Below are positions 17,390 to 25,497 of a stretch of DNA of 64,000 nt, piece by piece (positions within the stretch are counted from its first letter, which is position 1; each line of letters starts with the position of its first letter). The translations under genes were made by a program, and so were the position numbers. Origin of the DNA: an uncultured Maribacter sp. (GTDB lineage Bacteria > Bacteroidota > Bacteroidia > Flavobacteriales > Flavobacteriaceae); contig CANMKG010000007.1 of NCBI GenBank assembly GCA_947498505.1, positions 62,001 to 126,000 on the forward strand. Direction: 5' to 3'. The notes beneath the pieces were generated by a model, which saw only the letters and a program-made list of their open reading frames with translations, was not told where the DNA came from and made no database searches.

Positions 17390-17405
17390 ATTAATTTAAA
17401 ATATT

Positions 17406-18011
17406 ATGAAAAAAACAGCACTTTTAATCGTTTTAATTTTTAGCACCATGACCACATTTGCTCAAAATACAACAAACACCATCTCAGTTAATGGTATTCA
17501 TAAATTCTCAGTAGAACTAGAGTACAAAGCATCTGTAGTAATAAGCATGCAAAATGTTTATTACGATGCGGAAAACACAAATGTTACTGAACTCAAAAAA
17601 ACTTTCTACGATAAACTAAACAAAGTAGGAATAAGCTCCAGTAGTTTACAAGAGAACGAAATGAAGTATGACCTTTTAGGGTATGAAAAAGATGGAATTA
17701 TTATCGAGTATAAAACAACTTCAATGGAAGAGTTTCAAAAATTTTTAAACACAAAATCTTTGGGGCTATCCAAACTTGAAAACAACGCTTTTTCCAATAT
17801 TACAGTTGCTCAAATGGCAGAATATTCTAATGCAGCCTTTGAAGATGCAAAGAAGAAAGCCTCTGCTATTGCTAAAAAAATGGGTAAAAAACTTGGAGAA
17901 GTAAAGAGTTACATAGACAATAACTCTTTGAGAATTGAAGACTCTCTATACTACAATAATACTACCGATAAAAAGACATATCTCATATCGGTTTCTTTTG
18001 AACTATTATAA
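17406..18011 (+). CDS. Exported SIMPL (DUF541) domain protein
   Basis: This 201-residue protein has a cleavable signal peptide (KKTALLIVLIFSTMTTFAQ). The mature part opens with TISVNGIHKFSVELEYKASV, like the 'VxGxG' start of SIMPL/DUF541 proteins. It carries the hallmark helix segment AFEDAKKKASAIAKKMGKKLGEV (about 145-167), followed by the final strand KKTYLISVSFEL. Family members are periplasmic and of uncertain role. It follows the membrane protein at 16964 closely. Confidence 0.75.
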   Translation: MKKTALLIVLIFSTMTTFAQNTTNTISVNGIHKFSVELEYKASVVISMQNVYYDAENTNVTELKKTFYDKLNKVGISSSSLQENEMKYDLLGYEKDGIIIEYKTTSMEEFQKFLNTKSLGLSKLENNAFSNITVAQMAEYSNAAFEDAKKKASAIAKKMGKKLGEVKSYIDNNSLRIEDSLYYNNTTDKKTYLISVSFELL

Positions 18012-18088
18012 ATTTGGTTGGTTGATAACCCCGTCCTCAAAGCTTAACTGTAAAAAACACACCAGAGCTTTAGAGGCAGGGTTCATTA

Positions 18089-19159
18089 CTATAAATCAAA
18101 CCGGAAACCTAATGATATATTTCGTTGCTCAATAGTTGCATTATCAAAAATTGGGTTTAGGTCATACTTTAAGTAGACTACGCAATCGCCAAAACCCGCG
18201 TAAGCACTCAAACCATAAATAAAATTAGAAGTATTATACCCTCCTTTAAGCTTGCTTTTTACAGTTTTCCCATTTTCTCGATATCTTAACTTTTGCCTCG
18301 TAGATACATTAACACCAGCATAACCTCCTAAACCTACTCTAAACTTATTATCAACATTATATCTGATGGTTTTTTCTGTTTCACTGAAATTTGATGGGCC
18401 AAATTCAAAATGTACTGGAAAAACAAGATTGTCCCTTCTGAACTTTGCCTTCCTTAAATCAAATTCAAATTCTTGTAATTCCGTTTGCCCATTATTAGCT
18501 ACAAAGTAATTGTTATCATCTATTCTCAAACCATTAAATTGGTATGATATTCCGTAACGAAAGCGTAAAAAATTACTGTTTTCAAATACCCGAGTGTGCC
18601 ATGCTACTCCAACCTCGTAAAATGTCCCTCTTGTTTTATAAGGTGTATCATTTAGAGAAGCCCCATCAATTATAGCATTATTGAGTCCTAAAGCAAAAAC
18701 AAAATCTGAGTATGTTCTGCGATCATACTTAATTTCACGATCTTCTACCTTCTTTTTTGCCCAATCAACAATGTCATAAGTTTCACCCCCTATGGTAATA
18801 CTAAAACCTTCTTCATCAGCTTCTTTCCCCACATTCTCTATAACAACATCATCACCATTTCGTTCCAATAGAAAAATCCTATTTTCCAGTATTGCCAGTT
18901 TATTTTCAATATTTAAAGCTCTTTTTTTTGCTTCTTCTTCTTTACTTTTTTTTGCTTCTTCTTGGGTTATTTCTCCTTTATTCAATTGCTTATTTATATT
19001 CTCAACAGTGATTTTTAAAGCCTCTTTTTCTTCATTAACAACTTCAGATTTAAGCGCTCTTAATGCTTGTATTTTTCCTAAAATATCGTCTTGTCCATAT
19101 ATTTTTGTGACCAAAAATGGTATCAGTAACACTATTACAAATAAGATAATTTTTTTCAT
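18089..19159 (-). CDS. Outer-membrane beta-barrel protein with periplasmic coiled coil
   Basis: This 356-residue protein has a signal peptide (to about TKIYGQ) and a strongly charged helical segment (about 30-100, LRALKSEVVNEEKEALKITVENI and EEAKKSKEEEAKKRAL) predicted as a coiled coil. After it comes a C-terminal region of about 220 residues of alternating strands ending GFRFDL, as expected of an outer-membrane barrel. It follows an ECF sigma factor and a membrane partner on the same strand. This three-gene order is common in flavobacteria and suggests the barrel is a target or sensor of that system. Confidence 0.8.
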   Translation of the reverse strand: MKKIILFVIVLLIPFLVTKIYGQDDILGKIQALRALKSEVVNEEKEALKITVENINKQLNKGEITQEEAKKSKEEEAKKRALNIENKLAILENRIFLLERNGDDVVIENVGKEADEEGFSITIGGETYDIVDWAKKKVEDREIKYDRRTYSDFVFALGLNNAIIDGASLNDTPYKTRGTFYEVGVAWHTRVFENSNFLRFRYGISYQFNGLRIDDNNYFVANNGQTELQEFEFDLRKAKFRRDNLVFPVHFEFGPSNFSETEKTIRYNVDNKFRVGLGGYAGVNVSTRQKLRYRENGKTVKSKLKGGYNTSNFIYGLSAYAGFGDCVVYLKYDLNPIFDNATIEQRNISLGFRFDL

Positions 19160-19185
19160 GATTTTTTGATTTATGCATTTCTATC

Positions 19186-19210
19186 TTACCTCCTTATATA
19201 AAGGAGGTAA
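19186..19210. repeat. Perfect inverted repeat with CCTCC/GGAGG arms
   Basis: TTACCTCCTT (19186-19195) pairs with AAGGAGGTAA (19201-19210) around a five-base loop. It lies between the sigma partner gene and the barrel gene on the minus strand. There is no T run on that strand. It places an AAGGAGG (SD-like, rare in this phylum) about 30 bases before the barrel ATG, in a stem. It may be a stabiliser, a weak terminator or a translational control element. Confidence 0.45.
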
Positions 19211-19243
19211 AAAAGAAACACTGATTATTGATTGATGAATATT

Positions 19244-19942
19244 TTAGTTGTTGCGGTCAGCAACAGCCGTTTTTATTTTAAAGTAACCTGTTTTTAGCTT
19301 TTCAAAGATTTGATCTCTAAAGGATTGATCTAACTCATTTTCAACCTCCGCCAATAAACTCACCGCATCAACAGATTTGTCTTTTTGGAATATTTTATCC
19401 AATAAAATTTCATCTTGAGCTTTTCTTAATAGCGAATCTACTTCTGCATCTGAAATTGCTTTGCTTTTTTCAAGCTCATTAACCTGAGCTACTACTTCGT
19501 AAATTTTAAAATCTAATACTTTTTCAATTGAATCAGATATTTGAGGGTTTTCTTTGGTTTCTACCCAATCATTTATAAATGTTTCTGTATTACTTTCGGT
19601 ATTAGTTACTTCAATTTTTCTGTCTTCCTTCTCAAAAGTAATCACCTCTTTATCCATAATTTTGATCTCCTCTTCTACTTTTTTAACTTCTTCAGAAGGA
19701 CTCGCCACAATTTTATCTTCTTCGGGAAAAACCTCATTATTTTTATTTAAAACAAAAAATGACACAAAAAGCAATCCTATAAAACTTGCAGCAATAGCAT
19801 ACCAATACACGCGCTTATTTTTACGCACTTCTTGCTTATTATCTAAAGTTTTAGAAATTCTATCCCATGCAGCATCTGAAGGATTTATTTCCCTTGAAGA
19901 TAACTTTTCTACAATATGTTTTTCAAACTTAGAGGGCTCCAT
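19244..19942 (-). CDS. Single-pass membrane protein, likely anti-sigma-type partner
   Basis: This 232-residue protein has an N-terminal cytoplasmic region (IVEKLSSREINPSDAAWDRISKTLD), one membrane segment at about 45-65 (VYWYAIAASFIGLLFVSFFVL) and a long acidic periplasmic region. The first 14 bases overlap the end of the ECF sigma gene. Position and topology fit a sigma-regulating protein, though it lacks the zinc HxxxCxxC anti-sigma motif. The anti-sigma role is inferred from context only. Confidence 0.75.
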   Translation of the reverse strand: MEPSKFEKHIVEKLSSREINPSDAAWDRISKTLDNKQEVRKNKRVYWYAIAASFIGLLFVSFFVLNKNNEVFPEEDKIVASPSEEVKKVEEEIKIMDKEVITFEKEDRKIEVTNTESNTETFINDWVETKENPQISDSIEKVLDFKIYEVVAQVNELEKSKAISDAEVDSLLRKAQDEILLDKIFQKDKSVDAVSLLAEVENELDQSFRDQIFEKLKTGYFKIKTAVADRNN

Positions 19943-20492
19943 ATCCTATAATGTTTTGTTTATTTAATTTTTCCTGCAACATTTTACGCGCTTTAAATAG
20001 CTGAGACTTTGATGTGCTCTCAGAAATTTTCAACATTTTGGCAATTTCTTGATGTTTATAGCCTTCAACTGTGAACAAAATGAACACCATTTTATACCCT
20101 TGTGGAAGTTCATCAATCATCTGTTGAATATATTCCACATCCACATCATTCAACGAATTAATACTTTGATTTTCATTTTTTAATAGAGCCTCATCATCAT
20201 AAACAACAAATTGCTTTTTTCTGAGAAAGGAAATACTTTCTCTTATCATTATTCGACGAATCCAACCTTCAAAACTCCCTTCAAAATTAAAAGTGTGTAG
20301 TTTTTTAAACACCTTTAAAAAGCCAGTAACCATAACATCCTCAGCAAAATGAATATCTTTTATATACTGCCTACAAACCCCTAACATTTTAGGCGAATGC
20401 TTATCATAAATTCGGCGTTGCGCTTCAGAATTGCCTGCAACCGCTTTTTTTATTAATTGCCCTTCGCTTTTATAAAATGATATTATTTTCAA
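19929..20492 (-). CDS. ECF-type RNA polymerase sigma factor
   Basis: This is a 187-residue sigma-70 family protein of ECF type. It has a region 2 segment (HFAEDVMVTGFLKVFKKLHTFNFEGSFEGWIRRI, about 49-85) and a region 4 helix-turn-helix (LPQGYKMVFILFTVEGYKHQEIAKMLKISESTSKSQLFKARKML, about 127-173). The short linker with no region 3 is characteristic. It is translationally overlapped with the membrane partner downstream and with the barrel protein makes up one unit. The signal it answers to is unknown. Confidence 0.92.
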   Translation of the reverse strand: MKIISFYKSEGQLIKKAVAGNSEAQRRIYDKHSPKMLGVCRQYIKDIHFAEDVMVTGFLKVFKKLHTFNFEGSFEGWIRRIMIRESISFLRKKQFVVYDDEALLKNENQSINSLNDVDVEYIQQMIDELPQGYKMVFILFTVEGYKHQEIAKMLKISESTSKSQLFKARKMLQEKLNKQNIIGYGAL

Positions 20493-20588
20493 ATTCTTTA
20501 AAATTGTCCTTCAACTTAATAGACGCAACATAAATCAAAAAAGTTGCCTACTATAAAATTATTTGAAAAAGTGGTTAAAATAAATGGG

Positions 20589-21566
20589 TTACTTTTTTCT
20601 GTCCACCACGTAGTTTACCATAAGTATTAGTGCACTTTTGTACTCAGAATCAGGATAAGCTTTTAATAGAGTAAGTGCTTTTTCTTTATAATCGAGCATT
20701 TTTTTAACAGCATAATCTAGCCCACCGTTTTCTTTAACAAATGCTATAACTTTTTTGACTCTCTTTTTATCCTTATTATGGTTTTTAATGGAGTTAATGA
20801 GCCATTTTTTTTCTGCATTGGAGCAAATATTCAAAACATGAATAAGAGGCAAAGTCATCTTTTGCTCTTTAATATCAATACCTGTTGGTTTTCCTATTTT
20901 TTCTTCACCATAATCAAATAAATCATCTTTTATTTGAAAAGCCATGCCACAATATTCTCCAAATTTTCTAAAAACCTCAACTTCCTTAGATTCTGGTCGT
21001 ACAGAGCAAGCCCCCATACTGCAACAAGCGGCTATTAAAGTAGCTGTTTTTTGTCTAATAATATTGTAGTAAACGTCCTCGGTAATATCTAAACGCCTCG
21101 CTTTTTCAATCTGCAACAATTCTCCTTCAGACATTTCACGTACTGCAACGGAAATTATCTTAAGCAAATCAAAATCATCATTATCAATTGAAAGCAGCAA
21201 ACCTTTGGATAACAAATAATCGCCAACAAGAACGGCAATTTTGTTTTTCCACAACGCGTTTATTGAAAAAAAACCTCTTCGCTTATTACTTTCATCAACA
21301 ACATCATCATGTACCAAAGTGGCTGTATGAATAAGCTCAATAACCGCAGCCCCCCTGTACGTTCGTTCAAAAACCTCACCGTTGTTTAATAACTTGGCTG
21401 TTAAAAACACAAACATGGGTCGCATTTGCTTCCCTTTTCGGTTTACAATGTAATGTGTAATTCTATTTAATAAAGCAACCTTAGAAGACATTGAATCGCG
21501 AAATTTCGCCTCAAACATCTCCATCTCCTCATTAATAGGCTCCCTTATTTGCGATACAACTTTCAA
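20589..21566 (-). CDS. Polyprenyl (octaprenyl-type) diphosphate synthase
   Basis: This is a trans-isoprenyl diphosphate synthase of 325 residues. It has the two Asp-rich motifs that bind Mg and allylic diphosphate: HDDVVDES (about 85-92) and KDDLFDYG (about 213-220). Also visible are GKQMRPMFV and the GKPTGIDIKEQKMTLPL block. By length and motifs it belongs with the long-chain synthases that make the side chain of menaquinone. Chain length cannot be fixed from sequence alone. It follows rlmN on the same strand after 85 bases. Confidence 0.9.
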   Translation of the reverse strand: MKVVSQIREPINEEMEMFEAKFRDSMSSKVALLNRITHYIVNRKGKQMRPMFVFLTAKLLNNGEVFERTYRGAAVIELIHTATLVHDDVVDESNKRRGFFSINALWKNKIAVLVGDYLLSKGLLLSIDNDDFDLLKIISVAVREMSEGELLQIEKARRLDITEDVYYNIIRQKTATLIAACCSMGACSVRPESKEVEVFRKFGEYCGMAFQIKDDLFDYGEEKIGKPTGIDIKEQKMTLPLIHVLNICSNAEKKWLINSIKNHNKDKKRVKKVIAFVKENGGLDYAVKKMLDYKEKALTLLKAYPDSEYKSALILMVNYVVDRKK

Positions 21567-21651
21567 GGAATACAGTTATCAGTTATTGTTTGTTTAGTGT
21601 AAAACTAAGAAAAATATTATGTGTAGACCGTAATTTAAAACCACAATTAAC

Positions 21652-22692
21652 TTAAACCTTTTTATTTGCTAATTGACCACAAGCAGCATCAATATCTTTT
21701 CCTCTAGAACGACGAACTGTCACCACTATATTATTGCTTTCAAGTGTTTTAACATACTTGTCTATTGCATCATTACTTGCTTGTTGAAACTCTCCATCAT
21801 CAATGGGGTTATACTCTATTAAATTAACCTTAGAAGGAGCAAACCTACAAAACCTAACCAGAGCATCAATATCCTTTTGGCCGTCGTTAATACCTTTCCA
21901 AACAACATATTCATAGGTTATTCTATTTCTGGTTTTAGCATACCAATATTCTAGGGCTTCTCGTAAGCTCTCTAAGTTAAAGTTTGCATTAAATGGCATT
22001 ATGGAAGTTCTAACCTCATCAATTGCTGAATGCAGTGAAACCGCTAAATTAAATTTAACCTCCTCATCTGCCATTTTTTTTATCATTTTAGGAACACCTG
22101 AAGTGGATACAGTAATTCGTTTTGGTGACATTCCTAAACCCTCAGGTGAGGTAATTTTTTCTATTGCCTTTAAAACATTGTTATAGTTCATGAGCGGTTC
22201 TCCCATTCCCATAAATACAATGTTACTTAAAGGTCTATCAAAATACAATCTACTTTCATTGTCAATTGCGACAACCTGATCATAAATTTCGTCAGGCTTT
22301 AAGTTTCGCATTCTTTTTAGTCTAGCTGTGGCACAAAACCTACAATCTAAACTACAACCAACTTGACTAGACACACAAGCCGTTGTTCTAGTTTTTGTAG
22401 GTATTAAGACGGATTCTACAATTAAATCATCATAGAGGCGAACAGCATTTTTAATAGTACCATCGCTACTACGCTGCATTTGGTCCACCTTTACATTGTT
22501 AATCACAAAATTATCTTCTAACATTTCTCTTGTTTGCTTTGAAATGTTAGTCATAACATCGAAAGAATACGCTGACTTTTGCCATAGCCATTCATAGACT
22601 TGCTTTCCCCTAAAAGCTTTATCTCCGTTTTTAACGAAAAACTCTTTCAGTTGCTCTTGGGTTAATGCCCGTATGTCTTTTTTATTTTCCAA
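21652..22692 (-). CDS. rlmN: Dual-specificity 23S rRNA/tRNA adenine C2-methyltransferase RlmN
   Basis: RlmN is a radical SAM enzyme that methylates C2 of A2503 in 23S rRNA and A37 of some tRNAs. It binds a 4Fe-4S cluster through C113-x3-C117-x2-C120 (CSLDCRFCA). It also has the catalytic pair, with Cys338 near the C-terminus (DIDAACGQL) serving as the methylated residue. The FMGMGEPLMN motif is present. The 346-residue length is normal. A terminator separates it from queA upstream, so it probably has its own promoter. Confidence 0.96.
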   Translation of the reverse strand: MENKKDIRALTQEQLKEFFVKNGDKAFRGKQVYEWLWQKSAYSFDVMTNISKQTREMLEDNFVINNVKVDQMQRSSDGTIKNAVRLYDDLIVESVLIPTKTRTTACVSSQVGCSLDCRFCATARLKRMRNLKPDEIYDQVVAIDNESRLYFDRPLSNIVFMGMGEPLMNYNNVLKAIEKITSPEGLGMSPKRITVSTSGVPKMIKKMADEEVKFNLAVSLHSAIDEVRTSIMPFNANFNLESLREALEYWYAKTRNRITYEYVVWKGINDGQKDIDALVRFCRFAPSKVNLIEYNPIDDGEFQQASNDAIDKYVKTLESNNIVVTVRRSRGKDIDAACGQLANKKV

Positions 22693-22703
22693 GGTTATAA
22701 GAT

Positions 22704-22749
22704 AAAAAATCCTGCCAACTAAACCATTATACGGAAAGCGGCAGGATTT
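22704..22749 (-). terminator. Terminator downstream of queA
   Basis: AAATCCTGCC (22707-22716) pairs with GGCAGGATTT (22740-22749), a 10-bp stem with a long 23-base loop. On the minus strand the second arm runs into six Ts. It ends the queA transcript before rlmN. Confidence 0.75.
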
Positions 22750-22769
22750 AAGTGTTTTTTAATTGTTAA

Positions 22770-23819
22770 TTATAAAATTAACATTGCATCACCATAAGAG
22801 TAGAACTTATAGCTTTCTATAATTGCTTCTTTATACGCTTTTTTCATTAAATCGTGACCTATGAATGCTGAAACCATCATAAGTAATGTTGATTTTGGTA
22901 AATGAAAATTTGTAATCATACAATTCGCAATACTAAAATCATAAGGAGGAAAAATAAATTTATTCGTCCACCCCTCAAAAGTATTTAATGTTGATTGTGA
23001 CGAAACCGCACTTTCTAACCCTCTCATTGCCGTTGTTCCTACAGCACAAACTTTGCGTTTGTTTGTTTTTGCGGTATTCACAATCTCCGTAGCTTTTTCA
23101 TCAATCACTAGCTCTTCGCTATCCATTTTGTGTTTTGACAAATCTTCAACCTCAACAGGGTTAAAGGTGCCTAGACCAACATGCAGTGTTACTTCAGCAA
23201 AGTCTACACCTTTAATTTCTAAACGTTTTAATAAGTGTTTAGAAAAGTGAAGTCCTGCGGTTGGAGCTGCAACCGCACCTTCGTGCTTAGCATATATTGT
23301 TTGGTAACGATCTTCATCTTCTGGTTCAACATCTCTTTTAATATATTTTGGAAGCGGAGTTTCTCCTAAATCACGTAATTTTCTTCTAAAATCAGTGTAA
23401 GATCCGTCATATAAAAAACGTAATGTTCTTCCTCTTGAAGTGGTGTTATCTATTACTTCAGCTACTAAAGTATCATCATCACCAAAGTATAATTTATTCC
23501 CAATACGAATTTTACGTGCAGGATCAACCAATACGTCCCATAAACGCTGTTCTTCGTTTAATTCACGTAATAAAAAAACTTCTATTCTTGCTCCAGTTTT
23601 TTCTTTATTTCCATATAATCTAGCAGGAAAAACCTTTGTATTATTCAAGACCATTACATCTCCCTCATCAAAATAATTAATAAGGTCTTTGAACATTTTA
23701 TGCTCTATTTTACCTGTTTCGCGGTGAATAACCATTAATTTGGATTCATCTCTATTCTCTGAAGGATATTCGGCTAATAATTCCTCTGGAAGCTCAAAAT
23801 TGAAGTTTGATAATTTCAT
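22770..23819 (-). CDS. queA: S-adenosylmethionine:tRNA ribosyltransferase-isomerase QueA
   Basis: QueA transfers the ribosyl part of SAM to preQ1 in tRNA to make epoxyqueuosine. The protein from the ATG at 23819 has 349 residues, beginning [19 protein letters not shown], which matches the family start exactly. Family motifs include SRLMVI-like [23 protein letters not shown], the [13 protein letters not shown] block and [15 protein letters not shown]. The frame is open further upstream to 23894, but those codons run into the aroA gap and resemble nothing. aroA lies 78 bases upstream on the same strand. Confidence 0.96.
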   Translation of the reverse strand: MKLSNFNFELPEELLAEYPSENRDESKLMVIHRETGKIEHKMFKDLINYFDEGDVMVLNNTKVFPARLYGNKEKTGARIEVFLLRELNEEQRLWDVLVDPARKIRIGNKLYFGDDDTLVAEVIDNTTSRGRTLRFLYDGSYTDFRRKLRDLGETPLPKYIKRDVEPEDEDRYQTIYAKHEGAVAAPTAGLHFSKHLLKRLEIKGVDFAEVTLHVGLGTFNPVEVEDLSKHKMDSEELVIDEKATEIVNTAKTNKRKVCAVGTTAMRGLESAVSSQSTLNTFEGWTNKFIFPPYDFSIANCMITNFHLPKSTLLMMVSAFIGHDLMKKAYKEAIIESYKFYSYGDAMLIL

Positions 23820-23897
23820 AAATAGCTTTTTAGTTAGCAATTTTTGCGGTGGCAAATATACAACCCTGAAATAGGGGTTGTCAAGTAAAATCAATAA

Positions 23898-25127
23898 TTA
23901 AATCTCTGATACTTTAAATTGAAGGTTTTTTAAGTCAGTCCAATAATCAGGATACGACTTAGAAACTACTCCTGCATCGTTTATTATGATACCCGATTTT
24001 ATGGCTAAAGGAGCAAATGCCATTGCCATTCTATGATCATTGTAAGTATCAATAGCCACATCTTCATTAATTATTGAAGTTGGTTTTAATGAAAGGCTTT
24101 TATCTGTTACAGTTATAGAAGCTCCTAACTTTGTTAATTCGGTATGTAGCGCTTCTAATCTATCTGTCTCTTTGATTTTCAATGTATGTAAACCTGATAA
24201 TTCACACCCTATTCCTAAACCAAAACAAGTTACAGCAATAGTTTGCGCAATATCCGGAGCATTAGATAAATCCCATGAAAAATCTTTAGGGAACTTATCC
24301 TCGGTTTTACTTAAAACAACTTTGTTGTTTTCAAACTTAGTTTCAACACCAAATGAAGTATAAATTGAGGCTAAAACACTATCTCCTTGTAAACTATTTT
24401 CCTTATAAGCGGATAACTCTATTTTTGTTCCTACTTCACACAAAGCTACTATACTATAAAAATACGATGCCGAACTCCAATCTGACTCTACTACTAAATC
24501 AATATTATTAACTTGTTGTTTAGGGTAAACTTTTATGGTATTGTCTTCAAAAGAATTTTCAACACCTATTTCACTAAGCAAACTAAGTGTCATTTTTATA
24601 TAAGGAACCGATGTTATTTTACCTACCAGCTCTAACTCTATTCCATTTTCTAAACTTGGTGCTACCAACAACAATGAAGATATATACTGACTACTAATAT
24701 TTGCAGGTAAACTAACTCTATGTTTTGTTATTTTTTTTCCTTTAATACGTATTGGAGGGTAACCTTCATTTTTCTCATAGCTTATTTCGGCTCCTAATTC
24801 TTTTAGTGCATCTACTAATACCTTTATTGGACGCTCAGTCATTCTTTGCGAACCTGTTAAGGTAACCTCTCTACCTTGTTGTGTAGCAAAAAAGCTGGTA
24901 AGAAAACGCATTGCCGTACCTGCGTGATGTATGTCTACAATACCATTTTGCACCTCAAGTCCCTTTTCCATAACTTGAGCATCATCAGAATTAGAAATAT
25001 TACTTATTGAAATTGTGTTGTACAAAGCTTTTAGTAACAAACATCTATTGGATTCACTTTTTGACCCTGTGATGGTAACTTTAGATTCAATACATAAATT
25101 AGACGGACTGGATAGGTGTAATTTCAA
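23898..25127 (-). CDS. aroA: 3-phosphoshikimate 1-carboxyvinyltransferase (EPSP synthase)
   Basis: AroA condenses shikimate-3-phosphate with phosphoenolpyruvate in the shikimate pathway. The 409-residue protein has TGSKSESNRCLLLKAL near the N-terminus, GTAMRFLTSFFA (the PEP/glyphosate region), LTGSQRMTERPI, the NISSQYISSLL segment and, at the C-terminus, KETDRLEALHTELTKLGA and DTYNDHRMAMAFAPLA. It is separate from the aromatic operon at 31.6-35.6 kb and lies in the rsgA-to-queA run, 37 bases after the MazG-like gene. Confidence 0.95.
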   Translation of the reverse strand: MKLHLSSPSNLCIESKVTITGSKSESNRCLLLKALYNTISISNISNSDDAQVMEKGLEVQNGIVDIHHAGTAMRFLTSFFATQQGREVTLTGSQRMTERPIKVLVDALKELGAEISYEKNEGYPPIRIKGKKITKHRVSLPANISSQYISSLLLVAPSLENGIELELVGKITSVPYIKMTLSLLSEIGVENSFEDNTIKVYPKQQVNNIDLVVESDWSSASYFYSIVALCEVGTKIELSAYKENSLQGDSVLASIYTSFGVETKFENNKVVLSKTEDKFPKDFSWDLSNAPDIAQTIAVTCFGLGIGCELSGLHTLKIKETDRLEALHTELTKLGASITVTDKSLSLKPTSIINEDVAIDTYNDHRMAMAFAPLAIKSGIIINDAGVVSKSYPDYWTDLKNLQFKVSEI

Positions 25128-25164
25128 GCTAGATAGGTTTTAAAATGGAGGTGCAAATATAAAA

Positions 25165-25491
25165 CTATTTCAACTTTTTATTGTTCTGATGCCTGTCATG
25201 ATCTCTCTTAGTTTTTATATCTAACTTTTTATCAAAAGCTTGTTGTAAATCTACTCCGGTTTGATTTGCCAAGCAGAGCACAACAAACAATACATCAGCC
25301 AATTCCTCTCCTAAATCTTTATTTTTATCAGATTCTTTTTCACTTTGTTCTCCATATCGGCGAGCTATGATACGAGCTACCTCACCAACCTCTTCGGTTA
25401 ATTGAGCCATATTGGTTAACTCATTAAAGTAACGAACCCCATGTTGCTTTATCCAATCATCAACAACTTGTTGCGCATTTTGAATATTCAT
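25165..25491 (-). CDS. MazG-like nucleotide pyrophosphohydrolase
   Basis: This is a 108-residue single-domain all-alpha NTP pyrophosphohydrolase. The metal-binding signature is present as LTEEVGEVARIIARRYG (EExxE type) and later LGEELADVLFVVLCLANQTGVDL (ExxD). Such proteins hydrolyse nucleoside triphosphates to monophosphates and pyrophosphate, often to remove non-standard nucleotides. The start is seven bases from the end of the DUF3857 gene upstream, so they are in one transcript. Confidence 0.88.
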   Translation of the reverse strand: MNIQNAQQVVDDWIKQHGVRYFNELTNMAQLTEEVGEVARIIARRYGEQSEKESDKNKDLGEELADVLFVVLCLANQTGVDLQQAFDKKLDIKTKRDHDRHQNNKKLK

Positions 25492-25497
25492 AGTTGT

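Noticed and set aside
18029-18083. Long inverted repeat between the SIMPL and barrel genes
   Set aside because: AACCC and AAAGCT arms do match, but the middle of the stem has several mismatches and there is no T run, so it is too weak to call a terminator.
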